A stretch of 64,000 nt of DNA, taken from Tricholoma matsutake. Taxonomy: Eukaryota; Basidiomycota; Agaricomycetes; Agaricales; Tricholomataceae. The notes below the pieces were generated by a model. The model saw only the letters and a list, made by a program, of their open reading frames with translations. It was not told the origin of the DNA and searched no databases. Made by a program: the position numbers and the translations under genes. Below are positions 45,756 to 57,064 of the stretch, piece by piece; the stretch's first letter is position 1; each line of letters starts with the position of its first letter. The DNA lies in the NCBI GenBank assembly GCA_026075535.2, contig AP026543.1:11470001-11534000 (forward strand). The letters are read 5' to 3'.

Positions 45756-46057
45756 GTCTTGGCAACCTTCCACCCTCATCCCACTCCTCACCAGGAGCAC
45801 GAGAAGAAGCTTACAGGATTCTGGCCAACCAGCCAAATTCAAGACACTACCAACCACATGATGAAAGCACTGGCACATCCACCAATTACCCCCTCCACAC
45901 AACCCCTCACCAAAGTGAAGGTCACAAAGATGAAGGAATACCCAATGCTCACTGCTGGCAAAATCACCCCTCTCATCATGCAACTGTGGACCCTCGCATG
46001 CAAATGCTACAAGAAGCACAGTGGGAAGACAGATGATGAAATTGTCAGCTACATCCA
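45756..46057 (+). pseudogene. G3 gag, N-terminal part
   Basis: It encodes a charged linker and then MLTAGKITPLIMQLWTLACK and the start of the capsid-like region (TDDEIVSYI). It is cut by the 4.5-kb insertion. Confidence 0.8.
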
Positions 46058-46328
46058 TTAGGAAAACCACTTTTTGACACAAGCTTTCCCAGGGTTAAAG
46101 GCTATTTCCCAGGACCAATCAAGTGCCCTGGAGTACCCTATGATGCCCTGTGATGTCCTGTGCCATATGATATTATACTGTAATTGCACCTCTGAGCATT
46201 TCAACAATGTCAACATAATTTTTTAAATCAATTTTATAACAATCTAAAAGTAGATTATATGACATTACATGATACACTAATGATACACTACTGTATTCTA
46301 CTCTACCACTATGCAATGTCTAACCTAT

Positions 46329-46585
46329 GCTGGCCTCTCATCTAAGTGGGACCTTCAAATGACACCTAAACAGAGTCAGAATAAGCCTAAGATCATAGCA
46401 AACAGATGAGAACTTACTAAGATCTCAAGTACTCATATCAAGCCCCTACTGACAAAGATGTGGTTGTTGCAAAAGAACAAGTAAGTGCTGGCCTCTTGTC
46501 TAATCAGGACCTTCAAACAACATCTAAATAGAGTCAGAATAAGCCTAATATCATATAAAACAGACCAGGACTCACTTAAGATCTA
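46329..46585. repeat. 153-bp direct duplication
   Basis: The block GCTGGCCTCTCATCTAAGT... (46329-46425) repeats at 46482-46580 with modest divergence, including AGAGTCAGAATAAGCCTAA in both. Confidence 0.75.
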
Positions 46586-46901
46586 GAGCAACCAAAAACA
46601 TACTCATACAGAAGGCGGGTTAAGTGCAGGTCATGGGCGACAAAAGTGTGACCCATACCCATACCCAGAGATATAGCTGTGACCTGCATGGGTTACCCCA
46701 ACCTGTGCCAATGCCTAATTACCAGGCTCAAATTCAAGTTGTAAAGATAAGTCAATTCGCCCCATGGGGCGCAGCATTCCCACAGGTTGTTCATGTGACC
46801 ACTGTCATTGACAATTGTCAATGCGAGATTATGTGTGACATGGCGCTCTTGCAGCCCCATGCAGCAGTTGCTCAAGGGGATGGGTGTGGGTGGTGTGTCG
46901 T

Positions 46902-48211
46902 TGATGATGCTCAACCCGGAAACCCAAACAAAACCCACAAAATGGCTTCAGATGGTATAACACGAGTCAGAGGAAGGTTGTGAGGCCCTCTAGATGTCAC
47001 CTGTCAGACTGACCATCAAATAGTCATAAAACAACTGCTTGTCGAAGCAGTTCGAGGCTAAAAGAATGTGTTTCGAGGACTTGCGATGATTTTCGAGACG
47101 TTGCGATGATTTGCAAGGTGTTGCAATGATTTTCGAGATGTCGCGATATTTTTCAAAGAAGTTTCGAGGAATTTCGAGTGCACAGATATGTTCGGACGCA
47201 ATATTGGGGGACTAGACGAGTAGTAGAAGTGAAGAAAAGGCTAATCAAGGGAAGCAAGAGTCAAAATAGTGTAATGCAAGGAATTTCGAGGAATTTCGAG
47301 GAAGTTTAGCATAAAACACCAAACTTTGGACTGAATAAGACTAAACCGAACTCTCAAATCACTGTGATCTGGGAGGAAGACAATGACTTTCTTGTTTTTC
47401 TTTGTATCTAGTACATCTTTTTATATAAAATAAAGAAAGTACCTAAAAAGGCTAGAGAACATGAGGCAAACATGTGGAAAACTCGAGGCAAAAGACAATA
47501 TAAGTATATCAGAACAATAAAGCGAGCCTAGAAAGGGTGAATATAACACATGATGAAGGAATAATAAGAAATAATAGCTAAAAGTGGACTGTCCTTGTTA
47601 TAAATTGAATAGAAGATTGGAAACTGCTTCGAGCAGATTGTATGCATGCACATGCGGTCGAAATGTGTTCGATATACTCGATATAGTGTCCCATGTGTCC
47701 AGCATGCATCCAAAGATCATTTGAATAGGAAATACTGTGTCCAACAATGTTTTTTGAGGTTCGATGTTTTTTGAAGATTTTTGAAGATTCTTCTGACTTC
47801 GTTCATGGCCCGATATTGGTGCAATATTGTTTGACAATGGTAGGGGATACATCTGGCATGTGTGCGATGACCATTGGGATAGCAATATAGTGTCCAATGT
47901 CGATTTTCGATGTTCGATGATTTTTGAAGTCGGTCGAGGAAATATTGGACTTGTTTGAAGGCCGATATCCCTGCAATATTGCTCAATACTGGTTCGGAAC
48001 TCATCGACGATGTTCCAAGTGTATATCCTGAGCTGTATGAAGGTCGGGGGAATTGTATTATGGTGGCTGAAGGCATACAAAGAATTTCGAAGTGTTGTGA
48101 AGGATTTCGAAGCATTCTCGTGACTTTGTAGAGCTTTGTAGAGCGTCGTAGAGCTTCGACGATGATCATAGATGTGATTTTCCAAGCTTGAACGACAAGG
48201 TGGACCTATCA
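46902..48211 (-). repeat. Solo-LTR-like repeat, TGAT...ATCA family, copy B
   Basis: 1310 bp, the reverse-complement relative of 13850-15198, well conserved throughout. It starts TGATGATGCTCAACCC and ends GACCTATCA on the plus strand. The candidate 4-bp duplications are TCGT and TTGT. Confidence 0.8.
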
Positions 48212-48468
48212 TTGTCCATAGTTGTTGTTGTTGGGGACGATGTTTAAGTGAATTTAAATACTGTGAGTAGAGTGCCCCGTGGGGTGCTCACATGACTTAT
48301 TCTATACAAGTGAATCAACTTAGAATAATAACCACCTTTGACAATGCTGCCATCCTCCCTTTCACCTCACTAGTACCACCTTTCCACTCCATCAACATCC
48401 ACCACCATGACTCTTATGCCAGCAAGAGCCACTAATGGCCGCCAACAAACCCTCTTGGGTGCAATGCA

Positions 48469-48564
48469 GGCCCAAATGACAATTGCATCTTTTGGGCCCT
48501 AGGTAAGTTCTTTTCTCTGTTCCTTGTTCTTTTCAACTAAATAATCTATTTTGTTCATTTTTAG
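48469..48564 (+). other. Hairpin-intron cassette 7
   Basis: The palindrome at 48469-48499 (GGCCCAAATGAC with CTTTTGGGCCC) is followed by the consensus donor AG|GTAAGTTC (48503), branch-like CAACTAA, and acceptor ATTTTTAG at 48564. Confidence 0.65.
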
Positions 48565-48784
48565 GAAGTATACTATTGCCAGAGACATGTGCTGACATGA
48601 TACACCCATGACTGAGACAACGGGGATGATGGGATGACAAGGATGAGATGACATGGATGATGAGGAGGCCCCAGGGACTTTCTGTACATATTAGTTTTTC
48701 TTTTGTAGTTATTTTGTACATACAAAAGAACATATAAACCCTAATAACTCAAACTCAGTAGATAAGTTGTAAAGACCCAAAAAC

Positions 48785-49060
48785 CTAGTATGCCAACAAT
48801 AGTAATGAAGTAAGTAAACAATTGTAATGAAGTAAACAATTTGTAATGAGGGTAGTAACAGGTCAATAACAGTTTGTAATGAAGTAAGTAAGCAATTGTA
48901 ATGAGGTGAGTAACAAGTCAATAACAGTTTGTAATAAAGTAAGTAAATAATTGTAATGAGGTTAGTAACAAGTCAATAACAGTTTGTAATGAAGTAAGTA
49001 AACAATTGGTAATGAGGTTAGTAACAAGTCAATTACCATTTGCAATGAATACAGTAACAC
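48785..49060. repeat. 55-bp minisatellite
   Basis: Units containing CAGTTTGTAATGAAGTAAGT start at 48870, 48925 and 48980, with a weaker one at 49036, giving a 55-bp period. Related words (TTTGTAAT, AGTAACA) continue at 49900-50340 in both orientations. Confidence 0.85.
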
Positions 49061-49394
49061 TTTTGTAATGAAGTCAGTAACAATCTTTGTAGTTGTAGGG
49101 ACTTTGTGCATGAAAAAAGCCTGACATGATATAGTGGACACCTAGTTTCATGCCTCGCGGTTTCTGGCCACAACACAACCAAACAAAACCTATTGCCTTC
49201 TACAAGAGAAGTAATGACTTCCTCTTTACTACTTGTTATTTTGTAAGTCTTTTGTTAGTTAATGTGTTGACAGTGGGTAACAAATGTCATATTTACAGGC
49301 TAATGGCATCAACAAGCTTCAACTACTGCACTATAAACTTGTTTACTGACTTCAATACAAACGATTACTAACTGCCTCAATACAAACTATTATA

Positions 49395-49895
49395 ACACAA
49401 GAGGCAGAGCAATATATTACCCTGGAGAATATGTTGGGAATAATAGGGAAAAATAAAAGGAACCATCAGTAAAAAAATGTTGTTTTTCCCACACTTTTCT
49501 CTTTGCTCTTGCTCAGCAAAAATAACTCATCCATTCCTGGGAGAAAATAAGGTGAAAATGGAGGGGAAATATATCTTTTTTTCCACATTTTCTCTACATC
49601 TGGTGAAAATAACATTTTTTCTCTTGACTTCCACAATTTTTTCACCTAGAAACAGATTAGTTATTTTTCCACAGAGAAAAAACTGGGAAAATGACCTTTT
49701 TCCCTCTAATGTTCACAAGTTTTTCTCCTGGAAACAGGTTAGTTGTTTTCCTGCAGCAACCAAAAGGACAAAGTGTGGGAAAATAACATATTTTTACTGA
49801 TGGTTCCTTTTATTTTTCCCCAGTGAAAAAGTGTCTTTTTCTCCCATTATTCCCAACATTTTCTCCAGGGTAATATATTGCTCTGCCTCTTGTGT
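49395..49895. mobile_element. 501-bp foldback MITE
   Basis: It starts ACACAAGAGGCAGAGCAATA and ends with its exact reverse complement at 49876-49895. Inverted similarity continues inwards about 100 bases (GGAACCATCAGTAAAAA). The interior is rich in GGAAAA/TTTTCC. No coding frame is convincing. The terminus resembles that of the inverted-repeat element at 53461. Confidence 0.85.
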
Positions 49896-50566
49896 AAACA
49901 GTTTATACTGACTTCAATGCAAACTATTACAAGCAATTACCAACTTCAATATGAACTATTATGAACAGGTCAGTTACAAACTTGTTCAATACAAACTATT
50001 ACTCATGGACCCCCTTTATGCTATACTTATAGTCTAATATAATAATATTAGTAGCTGCATCAACAAGCTGCTACTGCACTACACTAACTTTGTAAGTCCT
50101 TTGTTAGTCAATGCATTTACAGTTTCAATTAATGTTATATTTGCAGCCTAATTCTGTCTGTGTATTAACAAGCTATTACTACTTACACTCATGGATTTTT
50201 TCAAGTCCTGTAGTGACTGACAAAGAACTCATCAAGTTCATAAGTAGTAATGGTTTGTATTGAAGTTAGTAACATATTTGTAACAATTATAATGAAGTTG
50301 GTAAAGAAATTTGTAATGATGTTAGTGACATCTTTAGGGCAGGCCTTTGCTCAAGTGTCAGAGGCTATCCAGGAAGCATATGAATCATACATTCCTGAGG
50401 TGCCCTGGAGCACTTTGGACCAAAATTCACTATCCTGAAGACTGGCAAATAATGGCACTTTACCTACAGAGTGCCCAGGGTAGACGATTGCCTTGGATGC
50501 CCTGGCATGTCCCAAGGCATCCTAGGGTAACCCAGGACACCCTGGGGACAAAAGCAATTTTCCTGA

Positions 50567-52950
50567 TGTCACTGAGGGCATGTTTGAACCTCGCCTTGTG
50601 GCATGGTACAAAGCTGACCAAACTCAGATTGATGCCCTCTCCCTGGATGGATACCTTGGTGAGCTCTCCCAACTTGTCCTGGAAAAGAACTGGGCCCGTG
50701 ACATCCTCGAAACCATCCTCTCCTCATCGCAAGGTGACCAGGTCTTCATTGACTGGAAAATTGAGATTGAGAACCTGAATGCCATCCTCACCACCTCTGC
50801 ACTGGCGAAGGCCCTGACCAAGGCTGAACTCAAAAACCAACTCCAATCCACCCTCCACCCTGACTTGAGACTCAACATCAGTCTTGAGCCTGTCCTGGCC
50901 ACCGAACTTGCACCCTGGGCCCTTGAGGTAAAGGACATGATGACTGCATGCATGCAGAAGATGCACGCACCCAAAAACTCATTGACACCTCTGCTGCTGC
51001 ATGTGCCACACACCACGGCAAGAAGAAAGACCTACTTTCTCGACTCACTGACCCACAAGCAAAGGGAAACTCTCCCACCACTGGCCCCAGCAGAACAAAA
51101 CAGGTTGAGAAGAAGCATCTCCCTGCCCTCACACTCAAAGAATGGACAATCCTTGAGAAACACGCCGGCTGCACACAATGATGGAAATTGTATGCTGGCC
51201 ACAAGAACCCTGACTGTCCCATGAAGGCATACAACACCTGGCCCAACACCGAGACATATGTCACACTCACGGTGCTGGCAGCAGCAACAACAGCAGCAGT
51301 GGAGGACAATGAAACTGACTTGTATGTCCCTCCCCCTGCTGATGCCCCCTTTACTGTATCCCACCTATTTCCTACCTTCTACACCACTGGCCCCCTCATC
51401 ACCAAATTCCCCATTAAAATCTATCCACTGATGGACATTGGTTGCCCCTGCACAGTGATTAGCCTTGAACTCTGTGAGCATCTTGGCCTCTGACGTTATC
51501 CTCTCACTAAAAAGGAAAATAACATGTTGTCATTGACCCAGCAGAAAATCAACTGTGAGGAGTATGTCAAATTAGAGCTGCAATCAGACCAGGGGATATG
51601 GAAATTGTGAGTCCACAAGATGAAAGTAAATAAGGGATTATCATTCCCCATTATATTAGGAATGCCATTTCTTTCATCAGAACAGATCATGATTGATACC
51701 CATGAGTGAACCACCATTGACAAATGCTCCAGTTTTGACCTCCTAAATTCACCCCCTCAAACACCCCAGCCCCGGGGCAAATAATGGGTTACCTCCACCA
51801 ACACCGAAGAAAATTCAGACTCCAAAACCACCTACACTGGAAAACTCTGGAGCACCAGCACTTGCTGGACACCTTCTCCCCGGACCTATCATGGCCACCA
51901 TGTGAGACTGCATTGAAGGCCTAGCATTCCAAGAACTCCTCAGATAGAAAGATGCAAAAATGAAACTCAAATTCACTGACCGCTTCCCACTTCATCTCCC
52001 TGATAGCACTGAAGATATTCCTGGCCACATGTTCCACTGTATCCGACTCAAAGACCCCACCAAGGTCAACAATGGCAAAGGATATGCAGCTCCCAAGAAA
52101 TACCAAGAACCTTGGAAGAGACTGCTGGATGACCACCTCAAGGCTGGCCACATTCAGCCATCCTCCTCAGAATTTGCCTCACCAGCATTCTGTGTGCCAA
52201 AATACATTGCTGGGGTACCTGACTTAACAGTTGACCCTCAGTGGGTGAACAACTACCAAGCACTCAACAGTAACACTGTATGAGACAACTTCCCCCTACC
52301 CCGCATAGACGATATACTCGCCGACTGTGGGAAGGGAAAAATATTTGGCAAGATGGACATGATGAACTCCTTCTTCCAGACACAAGTACACCTTGATGAC
52401 ATTCACCTCACTAGCCATAAGAACACTGTGGGGACTTTATGAGTGGACCATCATGCCACAGGGTGGATGCAACACTCTGGCCACACATCAGTGCCAAATA
52501 ACTGATGCACTACAAGAACTCATTGGCAAGATTTGCCATGTGTACCTTGATGATATCATCATATGGTCACAAACTCTGGAGGAACATGAATGCCAAATAC
52601 ACTCTCAAACTTCCCAACAACCCCAACACCTTCTCTGGTTTCCATGCACACCTACTAAAATGATATGTCCCCAATGACCCACTCCTCTTCCCTGACTGGG
52701 AGCCAGCTTGGCCAATGCCAATTGTCACTGAAGATGGCACCAAGGAGTGGTACATTGACAAAATCATGGATGCATGCCGACATGGCAGGGGTGTACAATA
52801 CCTTGTCCATTATGAAGGATATGGGAAAGAACATGATGAGTGGGCCAGAGTGGCACCCCGGCTCTGAAATGGCCAACACTGATACCCTCAACTGGTGGGA
52901 AGATGAAAATGGGATGGAGGTCTGAGACACACACAATTTTTTCAAGTGGG
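50567..52950 (+). pseudogene. G3 gag C-terminus, protease, RT and chromodomain
   Basis: Gag resumes as MFEPRLVAWYKADQTQIDAL and ILETILSSSQGDQVFIDWK (50580-51000). A degraded zinc-knuckle region follows. The protease-like loop PLMDIGCPCTVISLELCEHL (51421-51485) has DIG where D[ST]G is expected. RT follows at 51960-52600: GKIFGKMDMMNSFFQTQV, then CHVYLDDIIIWSQTLEEHE. The sequence then jumps to the integrase tail (PNTFSGFHAHLL) and a chromodomain (YIDKIMDACRHGRGVQYLVH, 52750-52870). A deletion near 52605 removed RNase H and the integrase core. Stops and frame changes are frequent. Confidence 0.88.
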
Positions 52951-52956
52951 GAGGAG

Positions 52957-53462
52957 TGTAAGTCTGGCCCCACAGACTCACAACATTACAACAAGTTAAT
53001 TTACCTACACCACTGTTACACACTTCCATGGCACTGGCACAGCCACACACATTGCTGACACAACCACACTCTTGCTGCTGGCATGGCCACCTGTTACAGC
53101 CACCCTACACCACCAACACACTCCCACAGTGCCAGCATGGCCACACACATTGTCGACACAATCACCCTTGCCACTGGCAAATATGACAACAACACACCAG
53201 TGACATACCTCCTGGCAACAGCACCATACATCCTTATTACCCTTCTATCCACATCCAGCAGTGCCGACATTACCCTATTGATGTGGTACCTTCCCAATAT
53301 GTGACTATGCCCGATGTGGCTTTCCTAAATCACACACGACACCTGATGCAGCCTTTTACTTACACAGTCAATCTTTTCACATATATTACTTACATCTTTA
53401 TTTCCTTACCTTCATTCCTACTTCCATGCAACAAAGGTATAGTAATTCCTTATCCCCTTACA
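52957..53462 (+). repeat. Right LTR of G3
   Basis: 506 bp, starting TGTAAGTCTGGCC and ending CCCCTTACA, so the ends are perfect short inverted repeats. It is preceded by the purine tract AAGTGGGGAGGAG. Confidence 0.9.
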
Positions 53463-54156
53463 CAACAGGCAGGGCAATATTTTGCCTGAGAGAAAATAAT
53501 GGAGAAAATTACATTTTTATGTAGCAAACAAGTAAAGAAAAACTGGTGAAAATAACTTATTTTCTGTTCATTTTCTCTTCAATCTGCCTAAGGAAAAATA
53601 TATCATTTTTGTGGAGAGAAAAAAAAGGGAATCTGCAGTGAAAAGAACTTATTTCTTCTTGATTTCCCCCTAATTTTTGCATAGGAAAAAAGGGTGATAT
53701 TTCCTGCAAAAGCAAATCAGAAATCTTGAGTGAATGTAACTTATTTCTTCCAAATTTTGACCTGGAAAACTGCATGTGAAAAAGTGTAATTTTCTCCTCA
53801 TGTTTGCCAGCTTTTCACCAGGAGAAAAAGAAACTCCTGCCTGTTTGGGTCAAGAGCACAGCCACCAATGTTGACATAAGCAGGCAAGAGTTTCTTTTTC
53901 TCGTGGTGAAAATCTGGCAAACATGAGGAGAAAATTACACTTTTTCACATGCAGTTTTCCAGGTCAAAATTTGGAGGAAATAAGTTACATTCACTCAAGA
54001 TTTCTGATTTGCTTTTGCAGGAAATATCACCCTTTTTTCCTATGCAAAAATTAGGGGGAAATCAAGAAGAAATAAGTTCTTTTCACTGCAGATTCCCTTT
54101 TTTTTCTCTCCACAAAAATGATATATTTTTCCTTAGGCAGATTGAAGAGAAAATGA
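53461..54156. repeat. Giant inverted repeat (two MITE copies tail to tail)
   Basis: The arms 53578-53845 and 53881-54156 are near-perfect reverse complements, about 270 bases each, separated by only about 35 bases. Both arms translate to the same short peptide. The left outer end, ACACAACAGGCAGGGCAATA, resembles the MITE terminus at 49395, and the arm ends at the centre also carry the word CAGGCA. Confidence 0.9.
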
Positions 54157-54413
54157 GTATATGCCATGTTACTCAAGTGCTACTGTAGTTTTGAAACACC
54201 TGTCCTTATAACTTGTACCTGCAGGTATGGTGTTTCTACAGGTATGGTGTCACAGGTGACAGGTGTGGTATTGCCAGTGAAACTGTTGGATTATATAATA
54301 TGTCACTGCTTAATCAGTGCTTAACAGACCATAGTTTGCACACACACACAAGTGATGTGATAGTTCAATCTGTGTCTGGTTATATGGTATCCTTGTTCTG
54401 TTGAACCCTATAA

Positions 54414-54486
54414 GACCTGATAGCTCAGTTGGTCAGAGCATCTGGTATATGTCCAGGAGGGCCTGGGTTCAATCCCCAGTCTGGTC
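54414..54486 (+). tRNA. tRNA-like sequence (probable SINE head)
   Basis: The 73 bases fold as a cloverleaf: acceptor GACCTGA/TCTGGTC (one mismatch), D stem GCTC/GAGC, anticodon stem TCTGG/CCAGG, T stem CTGGG/CCCAG with loop TTCAATC. The A-box (TAGCTCAGTTGG) and B-box (GGTTCAATCC) for RNA polymerase III are present, followed by TCTTTT. The anticodon loop is TATATGT, which lacks the invariant U33, so a working tRNA is doubtful. A decayed copy at 16746-16807 has the same odd loop, which favours a tRNA-derived SINE. Confidence 0.55.
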
Positions 54487-54529
54487 ATCTTTTCTGCATA
54501 CCTACAGAAACCCATGGCTACATTCTAGC

Positions 54530-57056
54530 CATGGCCTCTTCTTCACTCATCGATGATTTCCTCAATGTGGTGCTCTTCCAGGCCATCTTCTGTCATGACT
54601 GGGCCAGGTCGTCCAAGTTCACATGAGGGGAAAAGAGAAGTGTCATTTTGGATGAACTGTTTCAGTAAAGATGCATGGAATGTTGGAAACATGTAAGGTG
54701 AGTTGGGTAGGTGTAGACTGTACAAGGAAGTCTCAGGAAATGCTGCTGTCACCGAGAAGGGTCTGTCCCAGCAAAGGAAAAAATTTGGGACCCTTGATCA
54801 GTCTCCCACCTTGTACTCTCAGTGGCAGTGTAAAGTGGCAAGCATTATGCACCCACAAGGTACAGATCCTCATGACCACAAGTTTTGTTAGCGAAGAACA
54901 CTTGCAAAATCTTCACACCAAGCAAGGCATCTTTTGCTTCTGCCACATCAGATTTGATTTGGGCAATCATGCTGCATGTGGCGGTGGTCTCTGACTTGTC
55001 ATTGTCTCTGGTGACCCACACCAAGGGAGGCATGATTCATGGGCTGTGCCCCATATGGATTTGAAACCCCGAGAAGCCTGTTGAGGCATTCACAGAGTTC
55101 ATGATGTGGAAATGGATGATCAGCAAGGCATGGACCCAACCTTTCTGGTTGTGTTCCACATGGAAGCATACACATTGATTTAGTGTCTTATTCATGTGCT
55201 CGCTTGCACCATCTGTTTAAGGGTGGTATGCTGTAGACATTTTCAGGTGTACACCAGTCAATGTGTGCAGTGCTTTCCAGAATTTTGAAATGAAGAGCTT
55301 ATCGCAGTCAGAGATGAGTTCTAGCAGCAAACCATTTTCACAGTACCACTAGTTAAAGAAGATAGAAGCCAGGTGGGCTGCAGAGATGTCAGTCCTTGTG
55401 GGGATAAGACAAATGTCTGAGCCCAGTCTGTCAGTCAATGTGAGGATGCAATTGCATCCCTCATCCTCAGGCAGGGGTCCCACAAAATCAAGACATATGG
55501 AATCACCTTGTGCCTCTGGCACAGGCAGTGGATGTAGCAGCCCTTTCATTTTAGATGTGGTGCTTTTGTTGTGCTGGCACTCAGGGCAAGTGGGTACATA
55601 CACTGTCTCAAGGTCTCTGTGCATGTTTGGCCAGTAATAGCAGTTTCTGATGTTTGCATATGACTTTTCACCACCAAAGTGACCCAAGGAGTCATGTGCC
55701 AGGCAGAACAAGTCCTTATGTAGGGTGTTGAATCTCAGTATTACGAGACGTTCTCCCAAGTATCACAGCCCATGCTCAGTGTGCACTCCGGGCATGCTCA
55801 TGCTTAGTGAGGAAAGTTTCTGACAAAATTTGTTGTGTTTGTACCCCTCACAGATGTCATTGAGGAATGACTCATCTGCAGAGATAGTTAAGATTGCGTT
55901 GCATGAGCTTTGCATTTTCAGCCAGCTGTCCCATCACAAAGAGGAATCAGTGACATTGACATCTTCAGTCACAATTTCACAGGCATCGGCAGGTAAGCAG
56001 GACAGTGCATCTGCCATGGTGTTGTCCTCTCCGCAGATGTAATGAATGGACATGTAAAATTGAGAGGTGTTCCATCCAGCGGGCCTGTCAGTGTGACAGG
56101 TCCTTCTGGGTATCAAAGTTTTCCAGTGTTCAGTGGTCAGTGTATACAATAAATTGTGATCCAAGATCTGATTGCCATTTCTTAAGGGCCCTAACAATTG
56201 CCAGCATTTCTTTTTCATAAACAGGGTAATTCTTTTGTGCATCATTGAGCTGCATTGAGTCAAATACAACAGGCTGAGCTGTCTCCCAGTTCTGTCCCCA
56301 GCTTAGGACAGCACCTGTTCTCAAGTCACTTGCATTGCAAGTCACAAAGATTCTGTTCTCTCGTGGCACAGTATGATCAATCACCATCAGGCATTTGTGG
56401 CTGACAACAAGAGATTTTATTGCCTCAAATGCAAGCTGATGTGTGGAAGACCATGTTGGAAAGTTCTTTTCACATTCTTTTGTGGTCAGTGGGGTAAGAA
56501 TAGTGGTGTGGTTGGCAAGGTGCAGTAGAAACACAGATATGTATCAGACCAGTCCCAAAAAGCTTCGCACATCGGTTGCAGTATTAGGGACTGGCCAGTT
56601 CAGGATCTTATCCACTTTCAAAGAGCATACCTCAATGCTGCATTGCAAGATTCGGTGTCCAAGAAACACCAGTTTCATCAAGTAGAACCTTGATTTCTTT
56701 GCATTGCATTAGAGGCAAGCTTTTTGCAGAGTGTTCATAACAAGTTTAATCTGAGCTGTGTGCTCTTAGAGTGAGTTTGACCAAATGATGATATTGTCTA
56801 AATAAATATGGCCAAAGATCCCAAGGAAGGGGCATAGAGCAGCAGTCACTTGTTGGTGATGGACTGGTGGTGCGTTTCTCAGTCCCTGAAGCATGACTAA
56901 CCATTCATACAGTCCCAGCAGTGTGGTGACAGCAGTGAGGTGGATGCTTTCTGGGTCCATTTTAGTGTGGAAGAAGCTATCCATCATATCCAGTTTGCTC
57001 CATATTTTGCCTCAACCAGCATCTGCCAAGATACCATCAATGCATGGCAAAGGGTG
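54530..57056 (-). mobile_element. Decayed gypsy element G4, 3' half (RT to chromodomain)
   Basis: Minus-strand fragments in order: RT palm (LYEWLVMLQGLRNAPPVHHQ and GHIYLDNIIIW, with DN in place of DD, 56987-56766), RNase H (LRTGAVLSWGQNWE, 56534-56130), the end of RNase H (HYICGEDNTMADALSCLPAD, about 56050), integrase zinc site and core (CPECQHNKSTTSKMKG, ICLDFVGPLPEDEG, 55759-55349), and integrase tail (FPTFHASLLKQFIQNDTSLF, 54752-54543) running into a cut chromodomain. Frame changes are numerous. Confidence 0.85.
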
Positions 57057-57064
57057 GCTGTCTG

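Larger units (their letters stand above)
46058..50566. mobile_element. 4.5-kb non-autonomous DNA element (TCAGGAAAA termini)
   Basis: The left end reads TTAGGAAAACCACTTTTTG and the right end CAAAAGCAATTTTCCTGA, so the termini are inverted repeats (consensus TYAGGAAAAnnnCTTTT). Subterminal copies of CCCTGG/CCAGGG are dense on both sides (46080-46165 and 50395-50555). The duplication is not clean. No transposase was found. The class is uncertain; the long subterminal repeats would fit a CMC- or KDZ-like element. Nested inside are a palindrome-bearing block, solo-LTR copy B, a 55-bp minisatellite and a foldback MITE. Confidence 0.6.
44623..53462 (+). mobile_element. Gypsy element G3 with nested insertions and an internal deletion
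   Basis: Order: left LTR, gag N-terminus (to 46057, with a solo LTR at 45325-45755), a 4.5-kb insertion (46058-50566), gag C-terminus, protease, RT, chromodomain, right LTR. RNase H and most of integrase are missing: the RT region runs straight into the integrase C-terminus at about 52600. Removing the 4.5-kb insertion rejoins VSYI with TEGMFEPRLVAWY. Many stops and frame changes are present. Confidence 0.88.

Noticed and set aside
48785..49060. Possible CRISPR-like array
   Set aside because: The repeats are contiguous with a 55-bp period and no unique spacers, in a eukaryotic genome.
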